From contig JAEWJK010000003.1 of the NCBI GenBank assembly GCA_023386555.1, positions 248,001 to 312,000 on the forward strand: a DNA stretch of 64,000 bases, written 5' to 3'. Of the stretch, positions 45,001 through 52,112 are shown one piece after another. The notes under the pieces are model-generated. The model ran no database searches, had not been told where the DNA came from, and saw nothing but the letters and a program-made list of their open reading frames with translations. This DNA is from Bacteroidota bacterium. Lineage in GTDB: Bacteria > Bacteroidota > Bacteroidia > Chitinophagales > Chitinophagaceae. Made by a program: the position numbers and the translations under genes. Every line of letters starts with the position of its first letter. Position 1 is the first letter of the stretch.

Positions 45001-47067
45001 CAGATCGAGTGAAGGGTTTGTGAGTTTCAAATCAGATACCACAGCAAAATCAAGATCTGCATTGCTGTCTTTGATATCTCCCTTTCCATTTAAAATTCCA
45101 TTACGAAGATTACCGGTGAACTTAATATTATTGTATGTGTATCCATTGATGTGTGCAGAAGAAACATAGGCATCGATGTCTATTGGAGCACTCTTAAAAT
45201 CAAAACCATTACCTGAAATATTTGCCTGCATGCTCACCTTTCCAATGTTTGGTTGCATTAAAATGTATCCTATGTCTAACCCTTGTGTGGTTGCTTTGGC
45301 TTTATACCGTTGTCCATTCATTGTTGCTGTGAGATCAACATTCCCTTTATTCGTTTGAGCCACTAATCTTGTATTATAATTAGTAGGTGAACCTTTAAAA
45401 GCAGCTCTGCCAGACATAGTTTCGGGTAGCCTGATATTATCTGGAATAGACCCTTTTGGCAGGAATGCAGCAAGATCAGTTTTTGTTGTACTGAATCTAT
45501 TCACTACAAGATCGAAGTATGGATTGGTAGATGGTAGTCCTTTGATTGAACCTGAAACCGAGAAAGTTGAATTTCTAAAACTGCTTACGTTTAAAGTAGG
45601 AATACTCAGGTCTTTAATGTATCCACGAACAACAGCATCAATATTGAATATCTCGTTTTCATTTCCTTTAAAGGGAATTACATTTCTTAATGCAGGGGCA
45701 AAAGCAATGATGTCTCTTACTGCAACAGTTGATTGATCGATATCTGCATCCAGATAAATATCACCAGGACGTAAGGCCATCGATTCAATAGATTCGTAAG
45801 TCAACAAAACCCTTCTTCTGAGATTTGTTTTATCCGTCTGAATGAAAAGATTCTCAACAGAGGTTTTTGTTTCACCGTACACAAGATCACCTTCTAACTG
45901 CCGTAAGACAATTCCACTTTTTTGTTCTCTGAATGAGCCACTTTCGATGGAAGCCTCAATTGCTACAGGCGAAAAAATAACAGCAGTGGCTTCAAGATTA
46001 AGATCCTGGTAACTCATATGAGCATAATCCATCACACCAACCTGGCGTGGCTGATTATTATCATCATATTGAACAAAATTATTCTTCAACGAAATCTTAT
46101 CTGAACGAATTCTCCAGGGATTATTGGCCTGGGCTTCGATATCTTTTCCAATTTCTCTTGCTGCTATTTCTGCTTGTTGTGATCTTCCGAATACAATTTT
46201 TGCAGTAGTATTATTTAGTTGAAAGTCTTCCAGGTTTATGTACATCGAATCAAGATCTATTGATCTTGCATCTGCTATCAGATCACCTAACTGCACATCG
46301 GTAGTTATAGCAGAAACCGCATTATCGTAGTTGAATGTAACATTCTTAAGATTGAGTTTATCGAGATTGATATCGAATTTCGGAGGAGTGTTTTGTGCTT
46401 CGACTACAGCCATTGGTCTTGGTGTAGCAATTGGCTTATACTGCTTCATACGAATAGCAGTATTTTTAAGATTGATCAAAGGAATAGTATAAAGAAAACT
46501 ATCAGGATTTATTTCATCAACATCAGCGGAAAAATTTCCGATGTTTATATACATATCACTTCCAATATGATCATCCCTAAAACTGGCTACTACTTTGTTC
46601 AACACAACTTTATCTAAATTCAGTTGCATTGGAGCTGATGTGGAAGTGCTGGTGGAAGCTGTGGTAAATGCATTAAAAATGTATTCGTAGTTGAAAGCTG
46701 AATCAGTTCCATTACGATAGATGTTGGCTCTTATGCCATCAAGTTGAATATCACTTATTGAAACTTTATTATTGAGGAGTTCGAAGAAAGCAATGTTCAC
46801 ATTGAGCTTTTCGCCGGCTAACAATGTATCACCACGTTGATCTTCGAAATACACATCTTCAAGTATAATTCGTTTAGGAAAGGTGATATTGAGTTTACCG
46901 ATTCGTACCTCTGTTTTTAACTTGTTCTCTAAATATACTTCTACTTCGCCACGGACATAATTCTGTACCGCCGGAACCTGAATCAACAAGTACACCAGCA
47001 ACACAAGGCCCAGCAAACTCACGAATATCCAGGCCAGTATTCTTGAAACACGGCGAACAACTCTCAA
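42037..47067 (-). CDS. tamB: TamB-like translocation and assembly module protein
   Basis: A 1676-residue AsmA-like, TamB-family protein: one N-terminal transmembrane helix (about residues 10-32), then a very long beta-rich bridge of repeated strands spanning the periplasm, and a C-terminal DUF490 domain (words FDIQKGSTVTWTGDP, LFVVLPGSNPEIVSREG, NFELEG). It ends with a charged low-complexity tail. Such proteins likely carry lipids from the inner to the outer membrane, with TamA as partner. The start codon is TTG and overlaps a seven-codon frame that starts with ATG at 47087. See findings for the start question. Confidence 0.9.
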   Translation of the reverse strand: MRVVRRVSRILAWIFVSLLGLVLLVYLLIQVPAVQNYVRGEVEVYLENKLKTEVRIGKLNITFPKRIILEDVYFEDQRGDTLLAGEKLNVNIAFFELLNNKVSISDIQLDGIRANIYRNGTDSAFNYEYIFNAFTTASTSTSTSAPMQLNLDKVVLNKVVASFRDDHIGSDMYINIGNFSADVDEINPDSFLYTIPLINLKNTAIRMKQYKPIATPRPMAVVEAQNTPPKFDINLDKLNLKNVTFNYDNAVSAITTDVQLGDLIADARSIDLDSMYINLEDFQLNNTTAKIVFGRSQQAEIAAREIGKDIEAQANNPWRIRSDKISLKNNFVQYDDNNQPRQVGVMDYAHMSYQDLNLEATAVIFSPVAIEASIESGSFREQKSGIVLRQLEGDLVYGETKTSVENLFIQTDKTNLRRRVLLTYESIESMALRPGDIYLDADIDQSTVAVRDIIAFAPALRNVIPFKGNENEIFNIDAVVRGYIKDLSIPTLNVSSFRNSTFSVSGSIKGLPSTNPYFDLVVNRFSTTKTDLAAFLPKGSIPDNIRLPETMSGRAAFKGSPTNYNTRLVAQTNKGNVDLTATMNGQRYKAKATTQGLDIGYILMQPNIGKVSMQANISGNGFDFKSAPIDIDAYVSSAHINGYTYNNIKFTGNLRNGILNGKGDIKDSNADLDFAVVSDLKLTNPSLDLQLQVDSLNLNALGFSNVPFKIHGNINVNMPSLNMATLNGNATITNVVFVKEGKRFTIDTISLIATPNSIALRSEVAIVDLKGNYNLTEIGYAVQNIIHQYYTIPGYQSKTLTAQQDWTLTATVFPSDVLYAFMPEIKGTDTVSLTANLNTTRNDLRLLAGTRKFYFNGQYADSLTINANTTANQLLYSVNAFSVGTKDFRAYRTSVTGDLMNDLLNVRLDVKDRLDKSRYRLAGVAASIPGGFRFSLNQDSVMFDYDRWSVGAGNFIQSTTAGLLVNNFTISKGDQVLSANSRTSVPNSPIDLAFKNFQISTITGIINQDQLLMGGTINGTALVSNFDTSPVFTSDLQMQDFSYKGDTLGNITAKINNQTANTLAADIRLLGDSNDVHLNGSYVISSQTLDMKLNMNKFDLSSIKPFLTEQLRDIGGTISGNMDVAGKLTAPDLNGTLRFNNAFIAPAILGERFSLPNQELRVTPQGIRLDNFVIKDSLGGEAIIDGSIATSDFTDFEYDFYLTANDFRVMNTKRTANSEYYGKLNIDVDLAVYGNMKTPTLEGNLRVNEGTDLFVVLPGSNPEIVSREGVVQFVDMDNPTDSVFVETRNVLDSIINSMDVAGLDVAATIETDTAAQLNLIVNDLTGDILSMRGRADLAAGIDRSGKISLTGNYELNSGYYELSFEFIRRRFDIQKGSTVTWTGDPTQAVVDVTATYVANTAPINLVAPQLGESTAALNRFKQRLPFNVMLYLNGQILEPVISFDIQMPQGYAAAWKEVDEKLIQVRRDQAELNKQVFALLLLGRFVQENPFQDAGAGVSVARLARESVSRVITEQLNQWANELLPGFGLSFGVISQEDYSTGELRNRTDLNVSLTRQMFNDRIRVTIGSNFELEGPANSNSPTSPSTGFASDVAIDYLLSKDGKYMLRAYRRNIYEVMVEGQVVESGLRFIMTMDYNHFRELFRRRKTDDPLPTRRRTTTNTTEEVPKPVEDPQSK

Positions 47068-47087
47068 TTGATATTGTCTTTACTCAT
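47064..47087 (-). other. seven-codon frame overlapping the tamB TTG start
   Basis: ATG AGT AAA GAC AAT ATC AAT TGA, encoding MSKDNIN, ends so that its TGA overlaps the TTG used for tamB. It could couple translation of tamB to a leader peptide, or mark a frameshift that has separated tamB from its natural ATG. Confidence 0.35.
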
Positions 47088-47102
47088 TAACAGATATACA
47101 AA

Positions 47103-47118
47103 ATCGGCCTTAGCCGAT
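47103..47118 (-). terminator. short hairpin after the Lmo0937-like gene
   Basis: Six-bp arms ATCGGC and GCCGAT with a 4-base loop, followed on the minus strand by TTTGTATA. It could end the small-membrane-protein module upstream of tamB. Confidence 0.5.
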
Positions 47119-47142
47119 CTGTTTAATTTTTATTCTTATACT

Positions 47143-47292
47143 TCAACCTCGTCCTCGAATCAAGCCAAGTAATAATGAAATAATAGCAAGTACCAGAAGG
47201 ATATGAATCAGACCAGTAAACGATCCAACAAAAAATCCAAAGAACCAGCCGATTACTAATATCACTGCTATCAGGTATAAAATGCTTCTCAT
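47143..47292 (-). CDS. Lmo0937-like small membrane protein
   Basis: A 49-residue protein: MRSILYLIAVILVIGWFFGF followed by a short loop and a second hydrophobic helix, ending LLGLIRGRG. Two transmembrane helices, the GWFFGFFVG segment and the basic end match the small Lmo0937/DUF5670 family, often found with stress-induced membrane proteins. The start is 9 bp after the end of the unknown gene at 47301-47660, so it belongs to the same transcript. I found it by translating the spacer; it is short enough to be missed by ordinary gene calling. Confidence 0.75.
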   Translation of the reverse strand: MRSILYLIAVILVIGWFFGFFVGSFTGLIHILLVLAIISLLLGLIRGRG

Positions 47293-47300
47293 ATCCTTTC

Positions 47301-47660
47301 TTATAATTTTTTACTCAGCTTTGCAAACAGATAACTCAAACCGGTAAATATTCCAACTGATTTTGCAGACTTTGCAACCTGTTTTTTTGCTGCAGCTTTT
47401 CGTTGTTCATTTTTACCATTGAACAACCATCCAAATAAACCTGATGCAACGCCATAACTTCTTTTTGTGATCCGTGCAGCCAGGAAGCCAGGTATGATTG
47501 CTAATGCACCATACTTTAAGGCCTCTTTGGGTAATTGAGTCATCTTTTCTTTCAGCACTTCCTTTTGCATGATCGTTCTTGCCTTCACTCTTAGTATCTC
47601 GGCATTCAGATCATCAACAGTGGAAATCTGCATCAATTCAATTTTTTGAGATGCTGTCAT
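47301..47660 (-). CDS. unknown protein with basic C-terminus, membrane-stress module
   Basis: A 119-residue protein. An N-terminal helical, charged segment is followed by a moderately hydrophobic glycine-containing stretch (YGALAIIPGFLAARI) and a second one (VASGLFGWLF), and then a Lys-rich C-terminus. No family is recognised. It overlaps the end of the Holin-X-like gene by 23 bp, and the Lmo0937-like gene follows after 8 bp. The context suggests a small envelope or stress protein. Confidence 0.65.
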   Translation of the reverse strand: MTASQKIELMQISTVDDLNAEILRVKARTIMQKEVLKEKMTQLPKEALKYGALAIIPGFLAARITKRSYGVASGLFGWLFNGKNEQRKAAAKKQVAKSAKSVGIFTGLSYLFAKLSKKL

Positions 47661-48069
47661 CTTGCTTTTCTTTTTCTTCTTTCTTTTTTGAATAGATAGA
47701 ACTGATCACAGCATTGGAAACTTTTTTGGTCACCCATTTTCTTGCAGTGATCAGTATAACGATCAATGCAACATAAATGGCTGTTACAATTCCAAAGCCC
47801 CAGATAAAGCTGCCGGTAAGTTCACTAAATACAAAACCAAGCGTAATGCTTAAAAAAATGAGTGCAAACAAAGCAAACAAACCTAATGCTACACCATTCA
47901 CAATTCCTGCTGTAGCGTTAGCAGCTTTTTTCGACATCTCAAGTTTCAGCAATAATATCCGGTCTTGAATGTACTGTTCCAGCAGCTTTTTCGTTTCAAC
48001 AAAAAAGTTTTCTTTTTTCTCTTTGGGCTGCCCATTTACGGTAGGCTCTGTCTCTGTATTAAACTGCAT
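47638..48069 (-). CDS. Holin-X-like (phage holin superfamily III) membrane protein
   Basis: A 143-residue protein with an acidic, Lys/Glu-rich N-terminus, an amphipathic helix (FVETKKLLEQYIQDRILLLK), two transmembrane helices (about residues 58-80 and 88-110) and a highly charged tail. This matches the Actinobacterial holin-X-type family, which despite the name is mostly not phage-linked. No phage genes are near. It overlaps YtxH upstream and the unknown gene downstream. Confidence 0.78.
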   Translation of the reverse strand: MQFNTETEPTVNGQPKEKKENFFVETKKLLEQYIQDRILLLKLEMSKKAANATAGIVNGVALGLFALFALIFLSITLGFVFSELTGSFIWGFGIVTAIYVALIVILITARKWVTKKVSNAVISSIYSKKKEEKEKQDDSISKN

Positions 48070-48304
48070 TTTGTGCTGTTTGGTTTACATCTTCAGTGGC
48101 ACCCTTTCCTTTGCTCCAGAGTTCACTCACTTCGTCAGTTAAACCACTTAATCCATCTTTTACTTTATCACCTGCATTAGAAGCGAAGTCTTTGATGTTA
48201 TCTAACATCTCTTTACCCTTTTCGCTCTGCAATAAGATAGCAATAGCAGCACCTGCAGCTGCACCAAGTGCTAAGCCGGATAAGAATCTTTGACTGTCTG
48301 TCAT
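48059..48304 (-). CDS. YtxH-domain protein
   Basis: An 81-residue YtxH-type protein: a Gly/Ala-rich membrane helix (LALGAAAGAAIAILLQSEKG) followed by the helical, Lys/Asp-rich tail LDNIKDFASNAGDKVKDGL. YtxH proteins are general-stress, envelope-associated proteins of unknown mechanism. It is the first gene of a four-gene overlapping module (YtxH, Holin-X-like, unknown, Lmo0937-like), consistent with joint induction under stress. Confidence 0.85.
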   Translation of the reverse strand: MTDSQRFLSGLALGAAAGAAIAILLQSEKGKEMLDNIKDFASNAGDKVKDGLSGLTDEVSELWSKGKGATEDVNQTAQNAV

Positions 48305-48449
48305 AAGTTGTATTTTAAAAATGAAGAATTACTAACGATTGTAATACAAGCTTCATACCAGTTCACAATCAGTGGGATAAACAGCACTAAACCAGTACAA
48401 CGATAAATTCTTTAAACAGGAAAAATTGTATTGAGGAACGAGTTCAACA

Positions 48450-49637
48450 TCAATTATGCTGAATGGAATCAAGTAGCTGGATAAACTGCTGACAGAAAGC
48501 TGATAACTCCTCATCCGTTATGCTTAAAGGAGGAGCAATTCTTAAGCAATTTGGAGCAAAAAGGAACCAATCCGTGATTATTCCAGCTTCAATACATTTA
48601 TGCACAACTATTTTACAGGTATCGAAAGAGTCAAATTCAATGGCCATCCATAAACCTGAACTTCTTGATTTTTTTATGAGGGGATGTTTGATTGTTTGAA
48701 GGGTTTTCTCTTTTTGAGAAACCCGTTCGATATGTTTTTCTTCAAATAAAACTTCTAAAGCAGCTTGTCCTGCAGCACAGGAAACAGGATGACCTCCAAA
48801 AGTGGTGATATGTCCCAAAACAGGATCATGGGTTAACGTATTCATTAATCTTTGATCGGAAATAAAAGCCCCTAAAGGCATTCCCCCACCAAGTGCTTTA
48901 CCCAATAATAATATATCTGGAACAATATTATACTGTTCAAAAGCCCAGAGACTTCCTGTTCTGCCAAAGCCTGATTGTATCTCATCGAAAATTAAAAGTG
49001 TGCAGTTCTCTTTACATTTCTGAGCCAATTTTTGAAGCCAGTCTTTACTTGGCTTTATAATACCTGCTTCAGCTTGTACTACTTCCATTATTACACAAGC
49101 CGTGTCGCTATCAATTGAATCGATGGCTTCCTCACTTCCAAAATCAAAATGATAAACATTCGGCAGTAAAGGCCGAAAAGCATTTCTGAATTCCTCATCA
49201 CCCATTACACTCAATGCACCCTGTGTGCTACCATGATAACTTTTGTTGAATGCGATAATCTTTGAACGATTGCTAATTCTTTTTGCAAGTTTCATTGCTC
49301 CTTCAACTGCTTCTGCCCCACTATTAGTGAAATACACACAATTGAGTGAAGATGGAAGATGATCCGTAAGCAGTTTTGCATACTGAACCTGTGGTTGCTC
49401 GATGAATTCGCCATAAACAATAAGATGCATGTAATCTGCAGCCTGTTTTTGAACAGCCTCTACCACTTTCGGATGGCTGTGACCAATATTGGCTACGCTG
49501 AAACCTGAAATCAGATCGAGATACTTTGTTCCGTCAGCACCATATATATAACAACCTTCAGCTTTCACCATTTCTAAACCGATAGGTGAAGGAGACGTTT
49601 GAGCAATATGCTGGAAGAAAAGTTTACGATTGTCCAT
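48450..49637 (-). CDS. class III PLP-dependent aminotransferase
   Basis: A 395-residue class III (acetylornithine/ornithine/4-aminobutyrate type) aminotransferase. Family words are TNSGAEAVEGAMKLAK, the Walker-like FDEIQSGFGRTG that holds the PLP-contacting Asp, and GKALGGGMPLGAF with the Schiff-base Lys. The frame runs 8 codons further upstream, but ATG 49637 (MDNRKLFFQHIAQTSPSP) fits better and clears a tandem repeat. The exact substrate cannot be told by sight; the context (no arg or lys genes nearby) gives no help. Confidence 0.9.
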   Translation of the reverse strand: MDNRKLFFQHIAQTSPSPIGLEMVKAEGCYIYGADGTKYLDLISGFSVANIGHSHPKVVEAVQKQAADYMHLIVYGEFIEQPQVQYAKLLTDHLPSSLNCVYFTNSGAEAVEGAMKLAKRISNRSKIIAFNKSYHGSTQGALSVMGDEEFRNAFRPLLPNVYHFDFGSEEAIDSIDSDTACVIMEVVQAEAGIIKPSKDWLQKLAQKCKENCTLLIFDEIQSGFGRTGSLWAFEQYNIVPDILLLGKALGGGMPLGAFISDQRLMNTLTHDPVLGHITTFGGHPVSCAAGQAALEVLFEEKHIERVSQKEKTLQTIKHPLIKKSRSSGLWMAIEFDSFDTCKIVVHKCIEAGIITDWFLFAPNCLRIAPPLSITDEELSAFCQQFIQLLDSIQHN

Positions 49638-49646
49638 GTTTGGTTT

Positions 49647-49679
49647 CACGCAAAGACGCAAAGGTGCAAAGAACGCAAA
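49647..49679. repeat. degenerate 8-bp tandem repeat (CGCAAAGA) before aminotransferase
   Basis: CACGCAAAGA, CGCAAAGG, TGCAAAGAA, CGCAAA. It starts 10 bp upstream of the aminotransferase start codon on the minus strand. The word is close to the CGCAGAA word before the acetyltransferase at 32514. Confidence 0.6.
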
Positions 49680-49728
49680 AAAATATGTTGGTTGTTAGTT
49701 GATGGAAGAACCATTCATACCTTTGACT

Positions 49729-49756
49729 GTTAACTATTATCTATCAACTTTTAACT
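49729..49756. repeat. degenerate 7-bp tandem repeat (nTTAACT) before gamma carbonic anhydrase
   Basis: Units GTTAACT, ATTATCT, ATCAACT and TTTAACT in an unbroken 7-bp phase, ending six bases before the ATG at 49763. Together with the tract at 49647-49679, this divergent spacer carries two different repeats, one in front of each gene. Confidence 0.6.
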
Positions 49757-49762
49757 AATAAA

Positions 49763-50293
49763 ATGGCTATAATCTGTCCGGTAAATGGTAAGTCTCCGAA
49801 ATTTGGAAAGAACACGTTCATTGCTCCTAATGCAACTATTGTGGGAGAAGTGATAGCTGGTGACGATTGCAGTTTCTGGTTCAATGCCGTTGTTCGTGGT
49901 GATGTGAACTATATTAAAATGGGCGATAAAGTAAATGTGCAGGATGGAGCTGTGATTCACTGTACGTTTGAGCGAAATGCCACTGAAATTGGAAACAATG
50001 TTTCTATAGGACATAATGCAATCGTTCATGGCTGTACGGTTCATGATAATGTATTGATTGGAATGGGAGCCATTGTGATGGACAGATGTGTAATTCACAG
50101 CAATTCTATCATTGCAGCCGGATCGGTCGTTTTGGAAGGAACCATTGTGGAAGAAGGAAGTATTTATGCAGGAGTGCCAGCCAAAAAAGTAAAGGATATT
50201 TCCAAAGAATTATTGCATGGGGAAATTGACAGGATAGCCAATAATTACATTAAATATGCTTCCTGGTTTGGGAATATTAATGAGGCGAAATGA
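49763..50293 (+). CDS. gamma-class carbonic anhydrase-like protein
   Basis: A 176-residue left-handed beta-helix protein of the gamma carbonic anhydrase (CaiE/YrdA) group. Hexapeptide-repeat words run through residues 20-140. The three metal-ligand His are in VIHCTF and SIGHNAIVHG, and the preceding NVQDG segment is typical of the active site. It may hydrate CO2, although many family members have no shown activity. It lies divergent from the aminotransferase gene. Confidence 0.9.
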   Translation: MAIICPVNGKSPKFGKNTFIAPNATIVGEVIAGDDCSFWFNAVVRGDVNYIKMGDKVNVQDGAVIHCTFERNATEIGNNVSIGHNAIVHGCTVHDNVLIGMGAIVMDRCVIHSNSIIAAGSVVLEGTIVEEGSIYAGVPAKKVKDISKELLHGEIDRIANNYIKYASWFGNINEAK

Positions 50294-50471
50294 TTTTATG
50301 TCCTCCACATGTATGTAGAGGCAACTAGCCTACTACTTTGTGGGATAACACTAATTTAATATTCAATAAATGCAGCAAATGCTTTGTGTAATTAGTCTTA
50401 CAATTGAATCTTTTGCCTGGAACGGCATTGATGGTAAGAATTTTGGTAATTTGCTGCAGTAAACTACTCTG

Positions 50472-50660
50472 ATGAAACGAAATTTCTTGTTAGCACTGAC
50501 AGCAATCGTCCTCTTAACTTCCTGCAGTCTCTTCCGCTCCAATAAAAAAGGCTGTCCAAGTAATGGTGCTAACGTAGGTGCTGAAAGAATTCTTAGCGGC
50601 GATCCAAAAGCGGCAAAGGATTTGAAGAAAGGAAAGAAGTACCGCATGAATAAGTTTTAG
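50472..50660 (+). CDS. small lipoprotein of unknown function
   Basis: A 62-residue lipoprotein: signal peptide with lipobox LTSC (Cys at about residue 18), then SLFRSNKKGCPSNGANVGAER and a Lys-rich end. A single further Cys follows at about residue 28. Small lipoproteins of this shape are common in Bacteroidota and unassigned. An overlapping frame on the other strand (50363-50647) is rejected because this frame has a signal peptide and lipobox. Confidence 0.7.
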   Translation: MKRNFLLALTAIVLLTSCSLFRSNKKGCPSNGANVGAERILSGDPKAAKDLKKGKKYRMNKF

Positions 50661-50737
50661 GTGAAGGGAAAAAGCTGAGTAAAGTTCATACCTGTACAGA
50701 ATTTAATCCGAAGTTGGCAAAAGCTCAATAAAGCTTT

Positions 50738-50766
50738 GCAGCTGAAGAGTGCGACGCAAGTAAAGC
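50738..50766 (+). repeat. dispersed intergenic repeat R1, copy 6
   Basis: GCAGCTG, then AAGAGTGCGACGCAA, then GTAAAGC. It carries the second core type and the CAGCTG left flank of the left arm at 30581-30613. It lies between the small lipoprotein gene and the gene at 50829. Confidence 0.7.
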
Positions 50767-50818
50767 CTCATAGCAGAATTGCAGCCCGGACAAAAAGAAT
50801 TTAAAGCATAAAAATAAG

Positions 50819-50826
50819 AGGAGGTG
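50819..50826 (+). promoter_or_regulatory. perfect Shine-Dalgarno AGGAGGTG before hypothetical gene
   Basis: AGGAGGTG is fully complementary to the anti-Shine-Dalgarno end of 16S rRNA and lies two bases before the ATG at 50829 (4-base gap from GGAGG). I did not see a comparable site before the other genes whose leaders I examined. Bacteroidota generally do not rely on such sites, so this one may be a regulatory element. Confidence 0.7.
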
Positions 50827-50828
50827 TT

Positions 50829-51119
50829 ATGAACTACCAGTTACAACCATCAGGTGGACTTTTAGAAGCAATTATTGATGACAATTGTGGTTTGAAAAAA
50901 TTTTACAGTATTGCCAATGTTATGGCTAAAGAATTGAAAGTGAAGTTCATTGGTAAAGAAGATGATTCAGCTACGGTTGACTGGCATTTTAAATACAAAG
51001 GCCAACCTCTTACCCTGCAACACAATATTTATAATGGTGTGAGTATTCTTACGAAAGAAGGCAAACCAAGTAAAGTAATTGGGGAGCTGGCAAACTTTCT
51101 TACCGGAAAAGTATTTTAA
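50829..51119 (+). CDS. unknown 96-aa protein with strong Shine-Dalgarno
   Basis: A 96-residue cytoplasmic protein with no motif I recognise. It reads as a small alpha/beta domain: MNYQLQPSGGLLEAIIDDN, a helix with FYSIANVMAKEL, a strand VKFIGKEDDSATVDWHF, and KPSKVIGELANFLTG at the C-terminus. The last strands (LTLQHNIYNGVSIL) suggest a beta-hairpin. The perfect Shine-Dalgarno in front of it is unusual here. It is convergent with rsgA, and the two stops overlap by four bases. Confidence 0.75.
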   Translation: MNYQLQPSGGLLEAIIDDNCGLKKFYSIANVMAKELKVKFIGKEDDSATVDWHFKYKGQPLTLQHNIYNGVSILTKEGKPSKVIGELANFLTGKVF

Positions 51120-52039
51120 TAATTTTTCTCGTCGATAGACTCAAGAATATTGTAATAGCTGAAGAACCTTTCTTCGGCTATTTCTTTTTGCTCTACTGCC
51201 CTTTTTATTGCACAGCCCGGTTCGTTGATGTGAAGACAGTTATTAAACTGGCAATCGTTTAAACGATCTCTCATTTCAGGAAAATAATGCGAAAGTTCCT
51301 GCTTAGAAATATCTACAATTCCGAATTCTTTCACCCCAGGTGTATCAATGATCTTTCCACCGAAAGGCAGATCAAACATTTCGGCAAACGTGGTGGTGTG
51401 TTGACCTTTACCACTCCAGCCACTTACGTTTTGTGTTTTTAGTGATAACTCAGGAAAAATAGCATTAAGTAAACTGGATTTTCCAACACCACTATGTCCA
51501 CTGACGAGTGTTGTTTTATTGTGCAGTTGTTCTTTAATTTCTTCCGTGCCTTGCTGATTGATAACACTGGTGAGAAAAACTTTGTAGCCAATGTTCTCAT
51601 ACATCTGTTTCAGCTCTTCAAACTTTGCCATTTCCTTATTTCGATAGATGTCGGCTTTGTTAAAGACGATCAAGGCTTTGATATGATAGGCTTCATTGGT
51701 AACAAGAAAACGATCAATAAACCCCTGTGAAGTTCTTGGTTCTTTTAGTGTAGCAAATAAAATACTTTGATCAAGATTCGAAGCAACAATATGAATTTTT
51801 GATTTCTGATGAGGAGATGAACGGGCTACATAATTTCTTCGTTCATATATTTCCGTAATGATAGCTGTATTGATCTCTGATTCTTCTTCGAGTTCCACTT
51901 CATCGCCAACAGCCAAAGGATTGCTGGAAGTGATCTCATCTATTTTAAAAATACCTTTTATACGGGCATTATACGTTTTACCATTTTCAGCTTTCGCAAC
52001 ATACCAGCTACCGGTAGATTTATAGATCGTGGCTTTCAT
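51116..52039 (-). CDS. rsgA: ribosome small-subunit-dependent GTPase A
   Basis: A 307-residue circularly permuted GTPase that helps mature the 30S subunit. An N-terminal OB fold is followed by G4 (FNKAD), G1 (GHSGVGKSSLLN) and G3 (DTPGVKEFG) in the permuted order, then a C-terminal zinc motif (CQFNNCLHINEPGCA) with the CxnCxHxnC ligands. Length is normal. A 7-bp tandem repeat (TACGAAT) lies upstream. Confidence 0.95.
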   Translation of the reverse strand: MKATIYKSTGSWYVAKAENGKTYNARIKGIFKIDEITSSNPLAVGDEVELEEESEINTAIITEIYERRNYVARSSPHQKSKIHIVASNLDQSILFATLKEPRTSQGFIDRFLVTNEAYHIKALIVFNKADIYRNKEMAKFEELKQMYENIGYKVFLTSVINQQGTEEIKEQLHNKTTLVSGHSGVGKSSLLNAIFPELSLKTQNVSGWSGKGQHTTTFAEMFDLPFGGKIIDTPGVKEFGIVDISKQELSHYFPEMRDRLNDCQFNNCLHINEPGCAIKRAVEQKEIAEERFFSYYNILESIDEKNY

Positions 52040-52060
52040 TGGAGCGAAGATAACCCGAAG

Positions 52061-52081
52061 TACGAATTACGATATACGAAA
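52061..52081. repeat. 7-bp tandem repeat (TACGAnn) before rsgA
   Basis: Units TACGAAT, TACGATA and TACGAAA in exact 7-bp phase, 21 bp upstream of the rsgA start on the minus strand. Confidence 0.55.
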
Positions 52082-52112
52082 TTGTGGAATGGACTGTTGA
52101 AACTTTACTGAT

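Noticed and set aside
47638..48069. Prophage remnant suggested by the holin-type family name
   Set aside because: Holin-X-like proteins are commonly chromosomal stress genes, and no other phage gene is near.
50363..50647. 94-codon minus-strand frame
   Set aside because: It covers the small lipoprotein gene at 50472, whose signal peptide and lipobox make it the better candidate.
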